In this document: positions 1 through 8,621 of the stretch, one piece after another | How the letters are laid out: each line of letters starts with the position of its first letter | Position numbering within the stretch: the stretch's first letter is position 1 | DNA from: JACVRW01 sp963826165 | Lineage (GTDB): Bacteria; Actinomycetota; Thermoleophilia; Solirubrobacterales; Thermoleophilaceae | Reading direction: 5' to 3' | DNA length: 64,000 nucleotides | Assembly: GCA_963826165.1 (NCBI GenBank) | Contig: CAWGWC010000014.1 | Location: 1 to 64,000 of the forward strand | The notes under the pieces: generated by a model | Databases searched by the model: none | Seen by the model: the letters and a program-made list of their open reading frames with translations, nothing else | What the model was told of the DNA's origin: nothing | Program-made: the position numbers and the translations under genes

Positions 1-94
1 CGGGGGCGTCCTCCGCCGGTTCTCTGTTAGATTCGCGCCACGACCCCTGCCCGGGGCCGCGTGGGCTCGACGACGAAGGCCAAGGAGGTTCGGG

Positions 95-2158
95 TTGGGG
101 CAGAAGCCAACACGTAAGCGGCGTTTCACGAGGCGTGGAGTATCGCTGGCCGCCACGCTTGTAACCGTGATGCTGGCCCTGCCGGCATTCGCCCTGGCTC
201 ACCTCGAGCGGCCGTCGTACTGGCCGGACCCACGCCCCGACAACTCGGTCAGCCCGCCGGCCGGCGGCAAGGTGCCCAAGGCGCGCTCGCTGAAGTCGGC
301 GGCCAGGGGGGCGGGACCGGGCGACGTGCTCGTCGTCTGCAAGGGCAATGGGGGCGCGCAGTCGCTGGCCCTCCTGCGCGCATCGGTGCGCAAGGCCCGC
401 AAGGCGGGCTACCGCCTCCGTCCGAGCCAGCCGAAGATCAAGCTCTCGAAGCGCGGGGCGCGGCGGCTGCTCGCCATCAACGACGCCCTGGCCGCGCAGT
501 GCGACTACCGCTCGGTTCAGAAGGCGGTTCTCGACGCGGGCAACAACGACCGGATTCTGATCATGCCGGGCCACTACACCGAGCCGCGCTCGCGCAGGGC
601 CCCGGAAAACGACCCGAAGTGCAACCCGAGCCTGCTCCAGAGGGACGCCAGCGGGGACCTCACGCCGAGCTACGAGTACCAGGTCACCTGCCCCAACGAC
701 CAGAACCTGATCTACGTGCAAGGGCGCGCGATCACGGGCGATCCGCAAGTGCCGCCGCGCTCGGACCGCAGAGGGATCCCGGCGCAGGAGCACGGCCAGT
801 GCCTGCGGTGCAACCTGCAGATCGAGGGCACCGGGCCGAAGCCCGAGGACGTGATCATGGACGCCGGCACGGACTATCGGGGCAAGGGGCCGGGGGCGAA
901 GCCGGGCGGCTACGCCAAGCACGTCGTCCTGCGAGTCGACCGCGCCGACGGTTTCGTCGGACGCAACTTCCTCGTGCGCGGAGCACGGGAACACACCTTC
1001 TACAACGAGGAGGTCGACGGCATCCTGCTCGACCGGGTGAAGTTCTTCTGGGGCGCCGACTACGGCCACCTCTCCTTCACCTCGGACCACAGCCTCGTCC
1101 AGAACTGCGACGGGTTTGGCGCAGGCGACGCGGTGGTGTACCCGGGCGCCGCTCCCGAGACCGGCTCCCAGGCGACCGACTTCTATCCGGACGCCCCGCG
1201 CCCCAACACCGTCATCAGGAACTGCGACCTCCACGGCTCTGCACTCGGCTACTCGGGCTCGATGGGCAACGCCGTGCGCATCACGCGCAACCACATCTAC
1301 GGCAACATGACCGGGATCTCGAGCGACACGCTCTCGGCCGCCGGTCATCCCGGCTTCCCCGCCGACAGCTCGGAGATCGACCACAACTACATCTACGCGA
1401 ACAACCTCGACCTCTACACGGACCGTGCGCCCGTGGCCCCGCTGGTGGCAGTGCCGATCGGCACCGGGATCCTCTACGCAGGCATGAACGACGCCCGCGT
1501 TCACCACAATTGGATCTTCGACAACTGGCGCGACGGGGCGATGCTGTTCGCCGTCCCGGACTCCCTCACCAACGGCGGCGGCGCCGAGGGCGACATCTTC
1601 CCCGGCATCTCGTGCCCGGGTGCGCCGGCCAACGGGCTGTCGACCTCGTGCGGCAACCGGTTCTTCCGCAACCGCGTCGGCAGAGAGCCGAAGGGCTTCC
1701 GCTATCCGGGTGCGGTCGACATGTTCGCCAACGCCCACAGTCCTGGCGCGAGGCCGGAGAAGCCGAACGGCAACGACTTCTGGTGGGGCGAGTTGTTCCC
1801 GGCCAATACCGGGAACTGCTGGTTCGGGAACACCGGCCCAGACGGGGCCGCGGCCAGCGTGACCGGTCCGGGCAACGCCGGGCGTCTCCCGGGAGACCCG
1901 CCTCAGGTGCTGCCGTCGAACTGCGCCACCAGCGTCGGCAACAACGACGTTGCCAAGCTCGCCTACCTGGTCGACTGCGGTAACGGCCCCGACGACGCCA
2001 CCGGGCCCACGGACTGCGACTGGTGGACACGGCCGGCCAGGCCCGGGAGCCCGGCCGCACGGAGCATGGTCCTGAGCCGGACCGCCGCGGCGCGGGCGTT
2101 CGAGAAGTCGGCCGAGGCGGACGCGCTGAGGAAACGGCTCGCCGAACTGATGCCTTGA
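95..2158 (+). CDS. Secreted right-handed beta-helix repeat protein
   Basis: A 687-residue protein with an N-terminal export signal: an Arg-rich stretch (RKRRFTRRG), a hydrophobic core to about residue 34, and a likely cut after ALA. The body contains spaced short strands of the type 'NHIYGNMTGI', 'DHNYIYANN' and 'HHNWIFDNW' (about residues 390-480), which is the pattern of a right-handed parallel beta-helix (NosD/pectate-lyase-like fold). Cysteines are frequent, as expected outside the cell. The TTG start is chosen because AAGGAGG (82-88) lies 6 nt upstream. A substrate cannot be assigned; polysaccharide binding or lysis is only a family-level guess. It overlaps the next gene by 4 bp (TTGA). 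Confidence 0.8.
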   Translation: MGQKPTRKRRFTRRGVSLAATLVTVMLALPAFALAHLERPSYWPDPRPDNSVSPPAGGKVPKARSLKSAARGAGPGDVLVVCKGNGGAQSLALLRASVRKARKAGYRLRPSQPKIKLSKRGARRLLAINDALAAQCDYRSVQKAVLDAGNNDRILIMPGHYTEPRSRRAPENDPKCNPSLLQRDASGDLTPSYEYQVTCPNDQNLIYVQGRAITGDPQVPPRSDRRGIPAQEHGQCLRCNLQIEGTGPKPEDVIMDAGTDYRGKGPGAKPGGYAKHVVLRVDRADGFVGRNFLVRGAREHTFYNEEVDGILLDRVKFFWGADYGHLSFTSDHSLVQNCDGFGAGDAVVYPGAAPETGSQATDFYPDAPRPNTVIRNCDLHGSALGYSGSMGNAVRITRNHIYGNMTGISSDTLSAAGHPGFPADSSEIDHNYIYANNLDLYTDRAPVAPLVAVPIGTGILYAGMNDARVHHNWIFDNWRDGAMLFAVPDSLTNGGGAEGDIFPGISCPGAPANGLSTSCGNRFFRNRVGREPKGFRYPGAVDMFANAHSPGARPEKPNGNDFWWGELFPANTGNCWFGNTGPDGAAASVTGPGNAGRLPGDPPQVLPSNCATSVGNNDVAKLAYLVDCGNGPDDATGPTDCDWWTRPARPGSPAARSMVLSRTAAARAFEKSAEADALRKRLAELMP

Positions 2159-2586
2159 GGCGAGTGAGCCGCCCCGGCCTCGCCATGCTCGTTCTCGCGG
2201 CCGCCGCGCTGCCGGCTTGCGGAGCGACCGACGACAACGACACCGCCGACCGTGACAGGGAAGCCCCGGTCGACATCCGGGGCGTGGGCCTGGTGAGTGG
2301 AAATTCCACGGCCCAGTTCGCGAATTGCGGCGACTGGCGGGGGGGCTCGGTGAAGCAGCGCTACGCGACGATCGAGGACATCCGCGGGCAGCTCACCCCC
2401 CAGAGCGCGAAGTCGGCGGAGTCCGACCTCTCCGACGATGACGCGTACCGAATCTTCCAACGGGTGTGTGCCACCGGCTTCTCCGACGAGCTGCGGCTCT
2501 ACAAGCTCTACGCCCGCGCCCAAGCCTTCGCGCCGCTCACCAAGAACGCAGGCGAAGCCGATCCGGCGCGCCCTGAGGATCGCTAG
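2155..2586 (+). CDS. Small putative lipoprotein, function unknown
   Basis: About 143 residues. The N-terminus has a basic start, a hydrophobic stretch (LAMLVLAAAALPAC) and a lipobox-like Cys at about residue 22, so the product is probably a membrane-anchored lipoprotein. The mature part is hydrophilic and contains two more Cys (ANCGDW and RVCATG). No CxxCH heme motif or known catalytic motif is visible. The TTG at 2155 overlaps the preceding stop as TTGA, suggesting translational coupling to the beta-helix gene; a GTG at 2164 is an alternative start. I do not recognise the family. Confidence 0.6.
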   Translation: MRRVSRPGLAMLVLAAAALPACGATDDNDTADRDREAPVDIRGVGLVSGNSTAQFANCGDWRGGSVKQRYATIEDIRGQLTPQSAKSAESDLSDDDAYRIFQRVCATGFSDELRLYKLYARAQAFAPLTKNAGEADPARPEDR

Positions 2587-2618
2587 CGCGCAGAGAAGCC
2601 ACGAAACGTCCGCGTCGT

Positions 2619-2644
2619 CGGGCTTCCGAGTGGCCGGAAGCCCG
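2619..2644. terminator. Hairpin between convergent genes
   Basis: Perfect 10-bp inverted arms (CGGGCTTCCG at 2619-2628 and CGGAAGCCCG at 2635-2644) around a 6-nt loop, in the 99-bp gap between the lipoprotein gene and the oppositely oriented RND exporter gene. Position and GC-rich stem suit a bidirectional terminator. There is no T-tract, so intrinsic termination is not certain. Confidence 0.5.
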
Positions 2645-2685
2645 CTCCCAGAGCGGCTTGCGTGGACATCACGGAGACCTACGCG

Positions 2686-4854
2686 TTAGGCGAGAGCCTT
2701 CTCACGCTCCGGTTCGACCTCGCCGGTCTCCGGGCGGCGGGCCTCCAACGAGACGTTGGGAAGCGCGCGATCCAGCCACGCGGGCAACCACCACGCTCGA
2801 TCGCCCAGCAGCGTGACGACCGCCGGTGCGATGACCATGCGGACGATCAGCACGTCGATCAGGATCGCGAGGCCCAAGCCGAGGCCGAACATCTTGCTGA
2901 TCACGTCACTCGCGGTGACGAAGCCCAGGAAGACCCCGGACATGATCAGGCCCGCGAACACGACCACCTTGCCGATGCGGCCCATCCCATGGATCACGCT
3001 TTCGCGGGGCCGGTCGCCTTCGTTGTAGGCCTCGTGGATCCGGCTGAGCAGGAAGACGTTGTAGTCCATGCTCAGCCCGAACAGGATCGCGAACAGCATG
3101 ACGGGCAGGAACGAGATGATCGGAACGCCTGACTCGGCGCCGATCAGGCTCGCGCCGATGCCCTCCTGGAAGACCGCCACCACCACGCCGTAGGCCGCGG
3201 CGACCGACAGCAGGTTGAAGACCGCGGAGACCAGTGGGACCCAGAGCGAGCGGAACACCATCACCAGCAGCAGCACCGAAAGCCCGATCACGACTGCGAT
3301 GAACACCGGCAGGCGCCCAGCGACCTTGTCGGAGACGTCCTCGAAGCCGGCGGTGTTGCCGCCCACATAGACCTTCAGGGGCGTGTCGGCGGTCGCTCGC
3401 GGGATGACATTCCCACGCAGGCGGTCGAGTAGCGCGGACGTCCTGGCGTCCTGGGGCGCGGTGGTCGGGATGGCGAAGATCGTCGCCATCTCGCCGTCCT
3501 CGCTGAGGGACGCCGGAGGCACCGAGGCGATGCCGGGCGTGTCGGCGACCGCCTGCTGCAGCGCCCCCAGTTGCTGCTCGGTCTCGGGTGCGCCCTTCGG
3601 CGTGTCGACGGCGAGCAGGAACGGGCCGTTGGAGCCGGGGCCAAACGCCCTGGTTTGCTGGTCGTATGCGACACGCTGCGTGCGCGACTCGGGCTGGTTG
3701 CCGTCGTCGGGCTGACCGAGGCGCAGCTGGGTGACCGGGAACGCGAAGATCAGCAGCACCACGACGCCGGCGGCGATGGACGCCCACGGCCTGCGGGTCA
3801 CGGTCTCGCCCCAGCGAGTGAACGCCGGCGAGGCCTGAACGTGCTCGGCCTTCTTCGGCACCAGCCTGCGCCCGAAGGCGCCCATCATGATGGGGAGGAT
3901 CGTCAGCGCCGACACGACCACCGCGCCGATCGCGATCGCCGCACCGAGCCCCATCTTCCCAACGTACGGGACGCCGATCACCAGCAGGCCGGCGATTGCC
4001 ACCATCACGATCAGGCCCGCGGCCACCACCGTGGTGCCAGACGTTGCGGCCGAACGCGCGGCAGCGTCCTGCATGCTGTCACCCGCGGCCCGCTGCTCGC
4101 GGTAGCGGCCGATGATCAGCAGCGCGTAGTCGATGCCGGCGCCGAGGCCGAGCATCACCGCGATTACGGCAGCGAACGTGGGCAGGCCAAGCGGTGCCGA
4201 CAGCACTGCCAGCAGGATCTGGCCAGCCGCGACGCCGATCAGCGCGCCGATGAGCGTCGCGCCCATCGCCCACCCCGAGCGAAACAGCAGGGTCAGCAGT
4301 ACGATCGCGATGAGCACGCCGATGAGCTCGCCGACGGGGGCCTGCTGCTCGGACGCTAGGTCGACCAAGACGCCACGCGCCTCGACCTGAACGTCCGGCT
4401 CGGCGCTCTCGCCGGCCGCGATCAGCGCCTCGCCGTCCTCCTTTTTTATCTCCCCGGGCTCAGTGGAGTAGCGCACGTCCACTGACGCGAGGCGTCCGTC
4501 CTCCGAGACCTGGCCGCCCGCCTCGAACGGGCTCGCCACCAGCTCGACGCCCTCGAGTTCGCGGACCTCCGCAAGCGCGTCCTCGATCGCCGACTTGGGC
4601 CCGGGATCGGAGACCTTGCCCCCGTCGACCGTGAAGACGAGAGTCGAGTCCACCCCTCCGAAGGCCGGCGAGTGCGCCTGAAACAGATCTATCGCCTGCT
4701 GCGACTCGGCCCCCGGGAGGGAGTAGTCATCGGTAGCCTCACCGCCGGCGCCGGCCGCCAGGACCAGCAGCACCAAGACGCCGACCGCGGCAGCAAGGCT
4801 GCGCTTCCAGTGCGAGGACAGGGTGCGCGCCATGCGCGCGAGAAGCTGGGACAT
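2686..4854 (-). CDS. MMPL/RND family transporter
   Basis: A 722-residue polytopic membrane protein with the duplicated RND layout: an N-terminal TM helix, an extracytoplasmic domain (about 40-175), a TM cluster (about 175-340), a second soluble domain (about 375-510) and a second TM cluster (about 515-690). Both halves carry the Asp-Tyr pair typical of proton-relay helices in MmpL proteins (GLGAGIDYAL and LFGLSMDYNV). The length fits small actinobacterial MMPL proteins. The family exports lipids or drugs; the substrate here is unknown. It is monocistronic, with a perfect palindrome about 45 bp upstream of its ATG that could be a repressor site. Confidence 0.9.
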   Translation of the reverse strand: MSQLLARMARTLSSHWKRSLAAAVGVLVLLVLAAGAGGEATDDYSLPGAESQQAIDLFQAHSPAFGGVDSTLVFTVDGGKVSDPGPKSAIEDALAEVRELEGVELVASPFEAGGQVSEDGRLASVDVRYSTEPGEIKKEDGEALIAAGESAEPDVQVEARGVLVDLASEQQAPVGELIGVLIAIVLLTLLFRSGWAMGATLIGALIGVAAGQILLAVLSAPLGLPTFAAVIAVMLGLGAGIDYALLIIGRYREQRAAGDSMQDAAARSAATSGTTVVAAGLIVMVAIAGLLVIGVPYVGKMGLGAAIAIGAVVVSALTILPIMMGAFGRRLVPKKAEHVQASPAFTRWGETVTRRPWASIAAGVVVLLIFAFPVTQLRLGQPDDGNQPESRTQRVAYDQQTRAFGPGSNGPFLLAVDTPKGAPETEQQLGALQQAVADTPGIASVPPASLSEDGEMATIFAIPTTAPQDARTSALLDRLRGNVIPRATADTPLKVYVGGNTAGFEDVSDKVAGRLPVFIAVVIGLSVLLLVMVFRSLWVPLVSAVFNLLSVAAAYGVVVAVFQEGIGASLIGAESGVPIISFLPVMLFAILFGLSMDYNVFLLSRIHEAYNEGDRPRESVIHGMGRIGKVVVFAGLIMSGVFLGFVTASDVISKMFGLGLGLAILIDVLIVRMVIAPAVVTLLGDRAWWLPAWLDRALPNVSLEARRPETGEVEPEREKALA

Positions 4855-4897
4855 GGTGTGCCTTTCGAGCGCGTATCAACCGAGCACTTAGGAGCGA

Positions 4898-4918
4898 TCC
4901 CCACCGGCCCGGTGGGGA
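4898..4918. promoter_or_regulatory. Perfect 21-bp palindrome upstream of the MMPL gene
   Basis: TCCCCACCGG (4898-4907) and CCGGTGGGGA (4909-4918) are perfect inverted arms with one central base. The site lies 44-64 bp upstream of the transporter start, next to a possible -10 (TGATAC on the minus strand, about 4873-4878). This is the usual position and form of a TetR/MarR-type operator. No cognate regulator gene is adjacent. Operator role is inferred. Confidence 0.45.
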
Positions 4919-5333
4919 ACACCCAGGGAGATGCGGCCTTGACGAGATGGTCGGACCCTCCCAGCCGCCGGACCCGACACTACTCAGTCCGAGCGCCGAG
5001 CCGCTAGCGCGTCGGCTGCAAATCGCAGGACGTAGCCGACGGCTAATCCCGCGAGCCCGAGCCAGCCCCGCGGCGGTTTGTCCCCGCCACGCAGCGTCGA
5101 TGGCGTGGCGAGTCGGCACCAAGGGCGTACATCAGGGCCGCCGATTCTGGTGTTGCGAGATCTTCACGAATGCTCCGAAGAGTGGGGAGGGAACGGGTGT
5201 GGGGCTTCGCCCACCGGGCGTTCCGGGGCGCGCCTACGAGGCGGGCGGCGACGGCGCCACCTGGAGCCGCGACGGCGTTCCGCAGCTGGGGCGAAGCAAC
5301 AGCGCTTGTCCCGCGCCACGACGACATTTGCGC
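4919..5333. other. Intergenic stretch without a supported gene
   Basis: The 415 bp between the MMPL promoter region and the end of the next minus-strand gene contain open frames on both strands, but none has a plausible start, an SD sequence or recognisable protein-like content. I see no RNA gene or repeat here. Confidence 0.5.
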
Positions 5334-5762
5334 CTATGGCGGCGCGCTCTCGCCGCCGCGGACGCGGGCGAGCGCGGCGAGGAGCGCGATGCAGGCTACG
5401 ACCGCCGCCGCTCCGGCAGCCGTGATCGCCGGCGATCGCGCCACGTCGGCTTGGGCGGCGACGACCACGAGGGCGCTTGGCGGGATCGCGGCTGCACTGA
5501 CGGCGAGGATGGCGAAAAGCCGCGGCGTGAAGACGCCCGCCTGAACCCGGAGCCGCACACGCTCGTCGAGCGACCAGTACGCGAACTCGGCGATAAGCAG
5601 CAGAGCGCTGGCATAGATGGGGGTGGCGATGGCCCGCTCGCCATCGGGGATCGCGTGGATCGCTCCCAAAAGGACCAGCGCGAACGGGATCGGCGCGGAG
5701 TGCGCGGCGGCGAGGGCGAGCGACAACAGTAGGGTCGCGGCCGCAGCGCCGGCCAACACCAC
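5334..5762 (-). CDS. Small integral membrane protein, function unknown
   Basis: A 142-residue hydrophobic protein with about four predicted TM segments (near residues 1-22, 25-35, 45-62 and 80-130) and no recognisable domain. It is the last gene of the DUF58/MoxR operon. The GTG at 5762 is the first standard start, but the open frame continues upstream to about 5873, where AGGAGGTG is followed 5 nt later by an in-frame ATT; starting there would add 37 residues, partly hydrophobic, and overlap the DUF58 gene by 37 bp. The start is therefore uncertain. Confidence 0.55.
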   Translation of the reverse strand: MVLAGAAAATLLLSLALAAAHSAPIPFALVLLGAIHAIPDGERAIATPIYASALLLIAEFAYWSLDERVRLRVQAGVFTPRLFAILAVSAAAIPPSALVVVAAQADVARSPAITAAGAAAVVACIALLAALARVRGGESAPP

Positions 5763-5836
5763 CGCCGCGTTCTCGGTGTCGAGCGCCGACGTGACGCCGA
5801 GCGCGGCGGCGAGCGCCAGTGCGCCAGCGGCGGTCG

Positions 5837-7108
5837 CTATGGCCGCGGAGCGGGTCGTGCGCGACGCCGAAATGTCATCACCTCCTCGATCGCGAGCTCG
5901 ACGTTGGTGTGGGGGAACTCCCAGCGCGCGACGGGAACGCCGAGTGTCTCGAAGCGTGCTCGCAGGGTCTCGCGCTGAAGGCGCCAGAGGCGGAGAGGCA
6001 GCCGCTGGGCGGCCTCGTCGGCCGGCGTGTGTGCCAGCGGTGAGATCTCGATCACGGCGAGGTCGTAGCCGCGTGCGCGAAGGCCTAGTAAGGCGCCCAT
6101 TCCGCGCGCATCAAGCAGCGGGGTCAGCGCGACCACGAGCGCCCTGGCCGGGAGCAGGCGGCGCGGGAGGTGCGTGACGTCCTTCCATGCATAACTGAGT
6201 CGGACGTCGCTGGCGATGAGCGCATCGACGATGCGATAGAGCTGCCTGGTGCCGGCGCTTCCTGTCAGCCAATCCAGCGTGCCACCGAAGCTCACAAGTG
6301 CGACGCGATCGCGCCGCGCGAGGTAGGACGAGGCGAGTGCAGCGGCGGCGTGCACCGCGGCGTCGAGCGTGCCCTCCTCGGCGTGCTCGGCCTCGGCGAA
6401 CGTGTCGAGGAACAGGACGACCTCGGTGCTTTGCTCCGGATGCTGCACGTTTACGTACGGGACGCGTCGCCGTGATGTCGCGCGCCAGTTGATCCGCCGT
6501 ACACGGTCGCCGGGCGCGAGCGGCCGAAGATCGGCGAACTCGATGCCCTCGCCCCGCTCGCGGGAGACCTGGCTGCCCAGGACCGGCCGGGTCTGGAGCG
6601 GAGCAATGAGCCTGCGCAGCCGGCCGACACTGGGGTAGGCGCGCAGCTCGCTCGACCCCCCGAGCGGACGCTCGAGAGCGGACGCACCGAGCCGATCGCG
6701 GGCGCGGACCACGGCGGGCCCCGCGCCGTGCACGCCCCAGCGCCCCACGGCCAGCTCGAAGCGGACCTCACGCCGCTCGCCGCGGGGGAGCCAGAACGCG
6801 ATCGGAACGGGGTCAGTGTGCATCCGCGCCGTCGTCGGCAGATGCAGCTCCACGCGCGCCGCGCAACCGGTGGCCCGGACCGTCACGGTCGCCCCTACCT
6901 GCTCTCCCTCGAGTGCGCGCTCGCGCTCGAGTCGCAGCACGCCGTCGATGGAAAGTGGCGCCGCTCCGACCAGCCCGACGGCAACGAGCAACACGAACGG
7001 CGTCGCGAGAGCGGCGAGCTCGGGACGGCCGGCGGCGAGCGCTGCTACGAGCGCTACCGCGGCGAGCGCCGCATAAGTCTGCAGCCGCGGCGAAGCCGCG
7101 AGCGTCAT
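5837..7108 (-). CDS. DUF58 domain-containing protein
   Basis: 423 residues: two TM segments at the N-terminus (about 8-45), a beta-rich middle, and the DUF58 core near residues 190-300 with its hallmark 'GEGIEFADLRPLAPGD..RRINW' region. A von Willebrand A-like segment follows (EVVLFLDTF, then VALVSFGG). DUF58 proteins are usually encoded beside MoxR AAA+ ATPases and are thought to act with them in protein maturation or envelope functions. The ATG overlaps the MoxR stop by 4 bp (ATGA), indicating coupling. Confidence 0.88.
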   Translation of the reverse strand: MTLAASPRLQTYAALAAVALVAALAAGRPELAALATPFVLLVAVGLVGAAPLSIDGVLRLERERALEGEQVGATVTVRATGCAARVELHLPTTARMHTDPVPIAFWLPRGERREVRFELAVGRWGVHGAGPAVVRARDRLGASALERPLGGSSELRAYPSVGRLRRLIAPLQTRPVLGSQVSRERGEGIEFADLRPLAPGDRVRRINWRATSRRRVPYVNVQHPEQSTEVVLFLDTFAEAEHAEEGTLDAAVHAAAALASSYLARRDRVALVSFGGTLDWLTGSAGTRQLYRIVDALIASDVRLSYAWKDVTHLPRRLLPARALVVALTPLLDARGMGALLGLRARGYDLAVIEISPLAHTPADEAAQRLPLRLWRLQRETLRARFETLGVPVARWEFPHTNVELAIEEVMTFRRRARPAPRP

Positions 7109-8088
7109 CGCGTCTCGTCAGGGACGCGAACGGGCGGGACGGGGCAGCTGTCGACACAGTCGCGCACCACGTCCTCGGCGTTGACGCGCTGGATCCACAG
7201 CTCGGGGCGCAGCGTGATTCGGTGCGCGAGCGCAGGCACGGCGATCCGCTTTACGTCGTCGGGGGTGACGAAGTCGCGTCCGTCCAGCCCGGCCTTCGCC
7301 CGCGCCAGCTTGAGCACGGCCAGGGTGCCGCGGGGACTCGCGCCGACCTGGACCTGGGCGCTCTCGCGCGTGGCGGTCACGAGGTCAACCGCGTAATCGA
7401 GGATACCGGCGTCCGCGTGCACCCGCTCGACCGCGCGCTGCATTGCCAGCAGCTCCTCGCGGTCGACGACAGTGTCGAGCTCAACCTCGTCCTGGCCGCG
7501 CTCCAGCCGCCGCGCGAGCAACTCGAGCTCCGCCGCACGGTCGGGGTACCCGACGCGAATTCGCAGCAGGAAGCGGTCCAGCTGCGCCTCAGGAAGCGGA
7601 TAGGTTCCCTCATACTCGATCGGGTTCTGCGTGGCGAGCACCAGGAACGGGCGCTCGAGCGAGCGGGTGCCGTCCTCGCTGGTGACCTGGCGCTCCTGCA
7701 TCGCCTCCAGCAGCGCCGCCTGGGTCTTCGGCGGCGCGCGGTTGATCTCATCGCCGAGCAGGACGTGCGTGAAGATCGGGCCGGGCTGGAAGCGCAGCTC
7801 CCCCGTCCGCTGATCGTAGATCGCCGAGCCCGTCACGTCGGACGGCATCAGGTCCGGCGTGAACTGCACACGGGCAAAGCGAAGACCGGTGACCGCCGCG
7901 AAGGACCGCGCCATCAACGTCTTGGCAAGACCCGGATTGTCCTCGATCAGCACATGCCCATCGGCCAGCAGGCCGAGCAACACGAGCTCGAGCACATCGC
8001 GTTTGCCGACAATCGCACGCTCCACCTCGTCGAGGATGCGGCCGCCCCGCTCGTCCAGCTCGGCGTGATCCCCTGTGCGCGCGCTCAC
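7105..8088 (-). CDS. MoxR family AAA+ ATPase
   Basis: 327 residues forming one AAA+ module. The Walker A-like loop is DNPGLAKT (near residue 50), Walker B is VLLGDEINRAP, followed by the MoxR signature TQAALLEAMQERQVT, sensor 1 around LATQNP, and the C-terminal lid. MoxR proteins act as chaperone-like ATPases that activate partner proteins, typically von Willebrand A/DUF58 proteins, which fits the next gene in the operon. It overlaps both neighbours by 4 bp. Confidence 0.93.
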   Translation of the reverse strand: MSARTGDHAELDERGGRILDEVERAIVGKRDVLELVLLGLLADGHVLIEDNPGLAKTLMARSFAAVTGLRFARVQFTPDLMPSDVTGSAIYDQRTGELRFQPGPIFTHVLLGDEINRAPPKTQAALLEAMQERQVTSEDGTRSLERPFLVLATQNPIEYEGTYPLPEAQLDRFLLRIRVGYPDRAAELELLARRLERGQDEVELDTVVDREELLAMQRAVERVHADAGILDYAVDLVTATRESAQVQVGASPRGTLAVLKLARAKAGLDGRDFVTPDDVKRIAVPALAHRITLRPELWIQRVNAEDVVRDCVDSCPVPPVRVPDETR

Positions 8089-8510
8089 AGCGCCTCCAGC
8101 GCGTCCAGGATCTCCTCGAGGTCGCGCGGCGCGACACCCGGGCTGTCACGGCCCGGCGGAAGCGGGCGGTCGGGACGCAAGAGCTCCCACGCCTTGGGCC
8201 CCAGCAGCCGCCGTGCGTCGGCGGCGTCAAGATCCAGGCGCAGCCCCCGCCGCGCCAGGCGCGTCTCGGCGATCTCCACCAGCACCGGTCGCAGGCGCGT
8301 GTACGCGTCCAGACCGTTCGCCCCCGACCACTCGACAATGCGCTCGAGCCGCACCAGCTGAGCCGGCCACACCTGCGTCCTCACCGGTGGCCGCAACCCT
8401 GGCTCGAACACCGGGTGTCCCGCGGGCAGGCGAAGGGCGAGCGCGACGAGGCAGGCCACCGCTCCAATGCCGCCCACAACTGTCAGGGCCACCTCGGCGA
8501 CCAGCCGCAC
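8085..8510 (-). CDS. Hypothetical membrane-anchored protein of the MoxR operon
   Basis: 141 residues, with one N-terminal TM segment (about 7-27) and a soluble alpha-helical remainder rich in Arg and Leu. No catalytic motif is visible. It is the first gene of the minus-strand operon and overlaps moxR by 4 bp, so it is probably an accessory subunit of the MoxR/DUF58 system. The same position is often taken by family-specific membrane proteins in such clusters. I do not recognise a named domain. Confidence 0.7.
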   Translation of the reverse strand: MRLVAEVALTVVGGIGAVACLVALALRLPAGHPVFEPGLRPPVRTQVWPAQLVRLERIVEWSGANGLDAYTRLRPVLVEIAETRLARRGLRLDLDAADARRLLGPKAWELLRPDRPLPPGRDSPGVAPRDLEEILDALEAL

Positions 8511-8621
8511 AGCAGCCTAGACTTCCCTCGCCCGAGTGTCCAAAGCTCCAAGACGATAACTCCTACCGGGTCGTCGGTGGTAGGGCTCTCCCGGCGCAGG
8601 CCAGGTTATGCTCGCGGGGCG

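Noticed and set aside
1..94. TTAGAT near 27-32 as the promoter of the first gene
   Set aside because: No matching -35 and too little upstream sequence to judge; the SD-supported start is the only firm signal there.
499..1983. 494-codon frame in another phase of the beta-helix gene
   Set aside because: Low-complexity Arg/Pro/Gly translation, whereas the main frame has a signal peptide and beta-helix repeats.
5043..5327. 94-codon minus-strand frame in the gap after the MMPL gene
   Set aside because: No SD, no recognisable features, and Arg/Ala-rich shadow-like composition.
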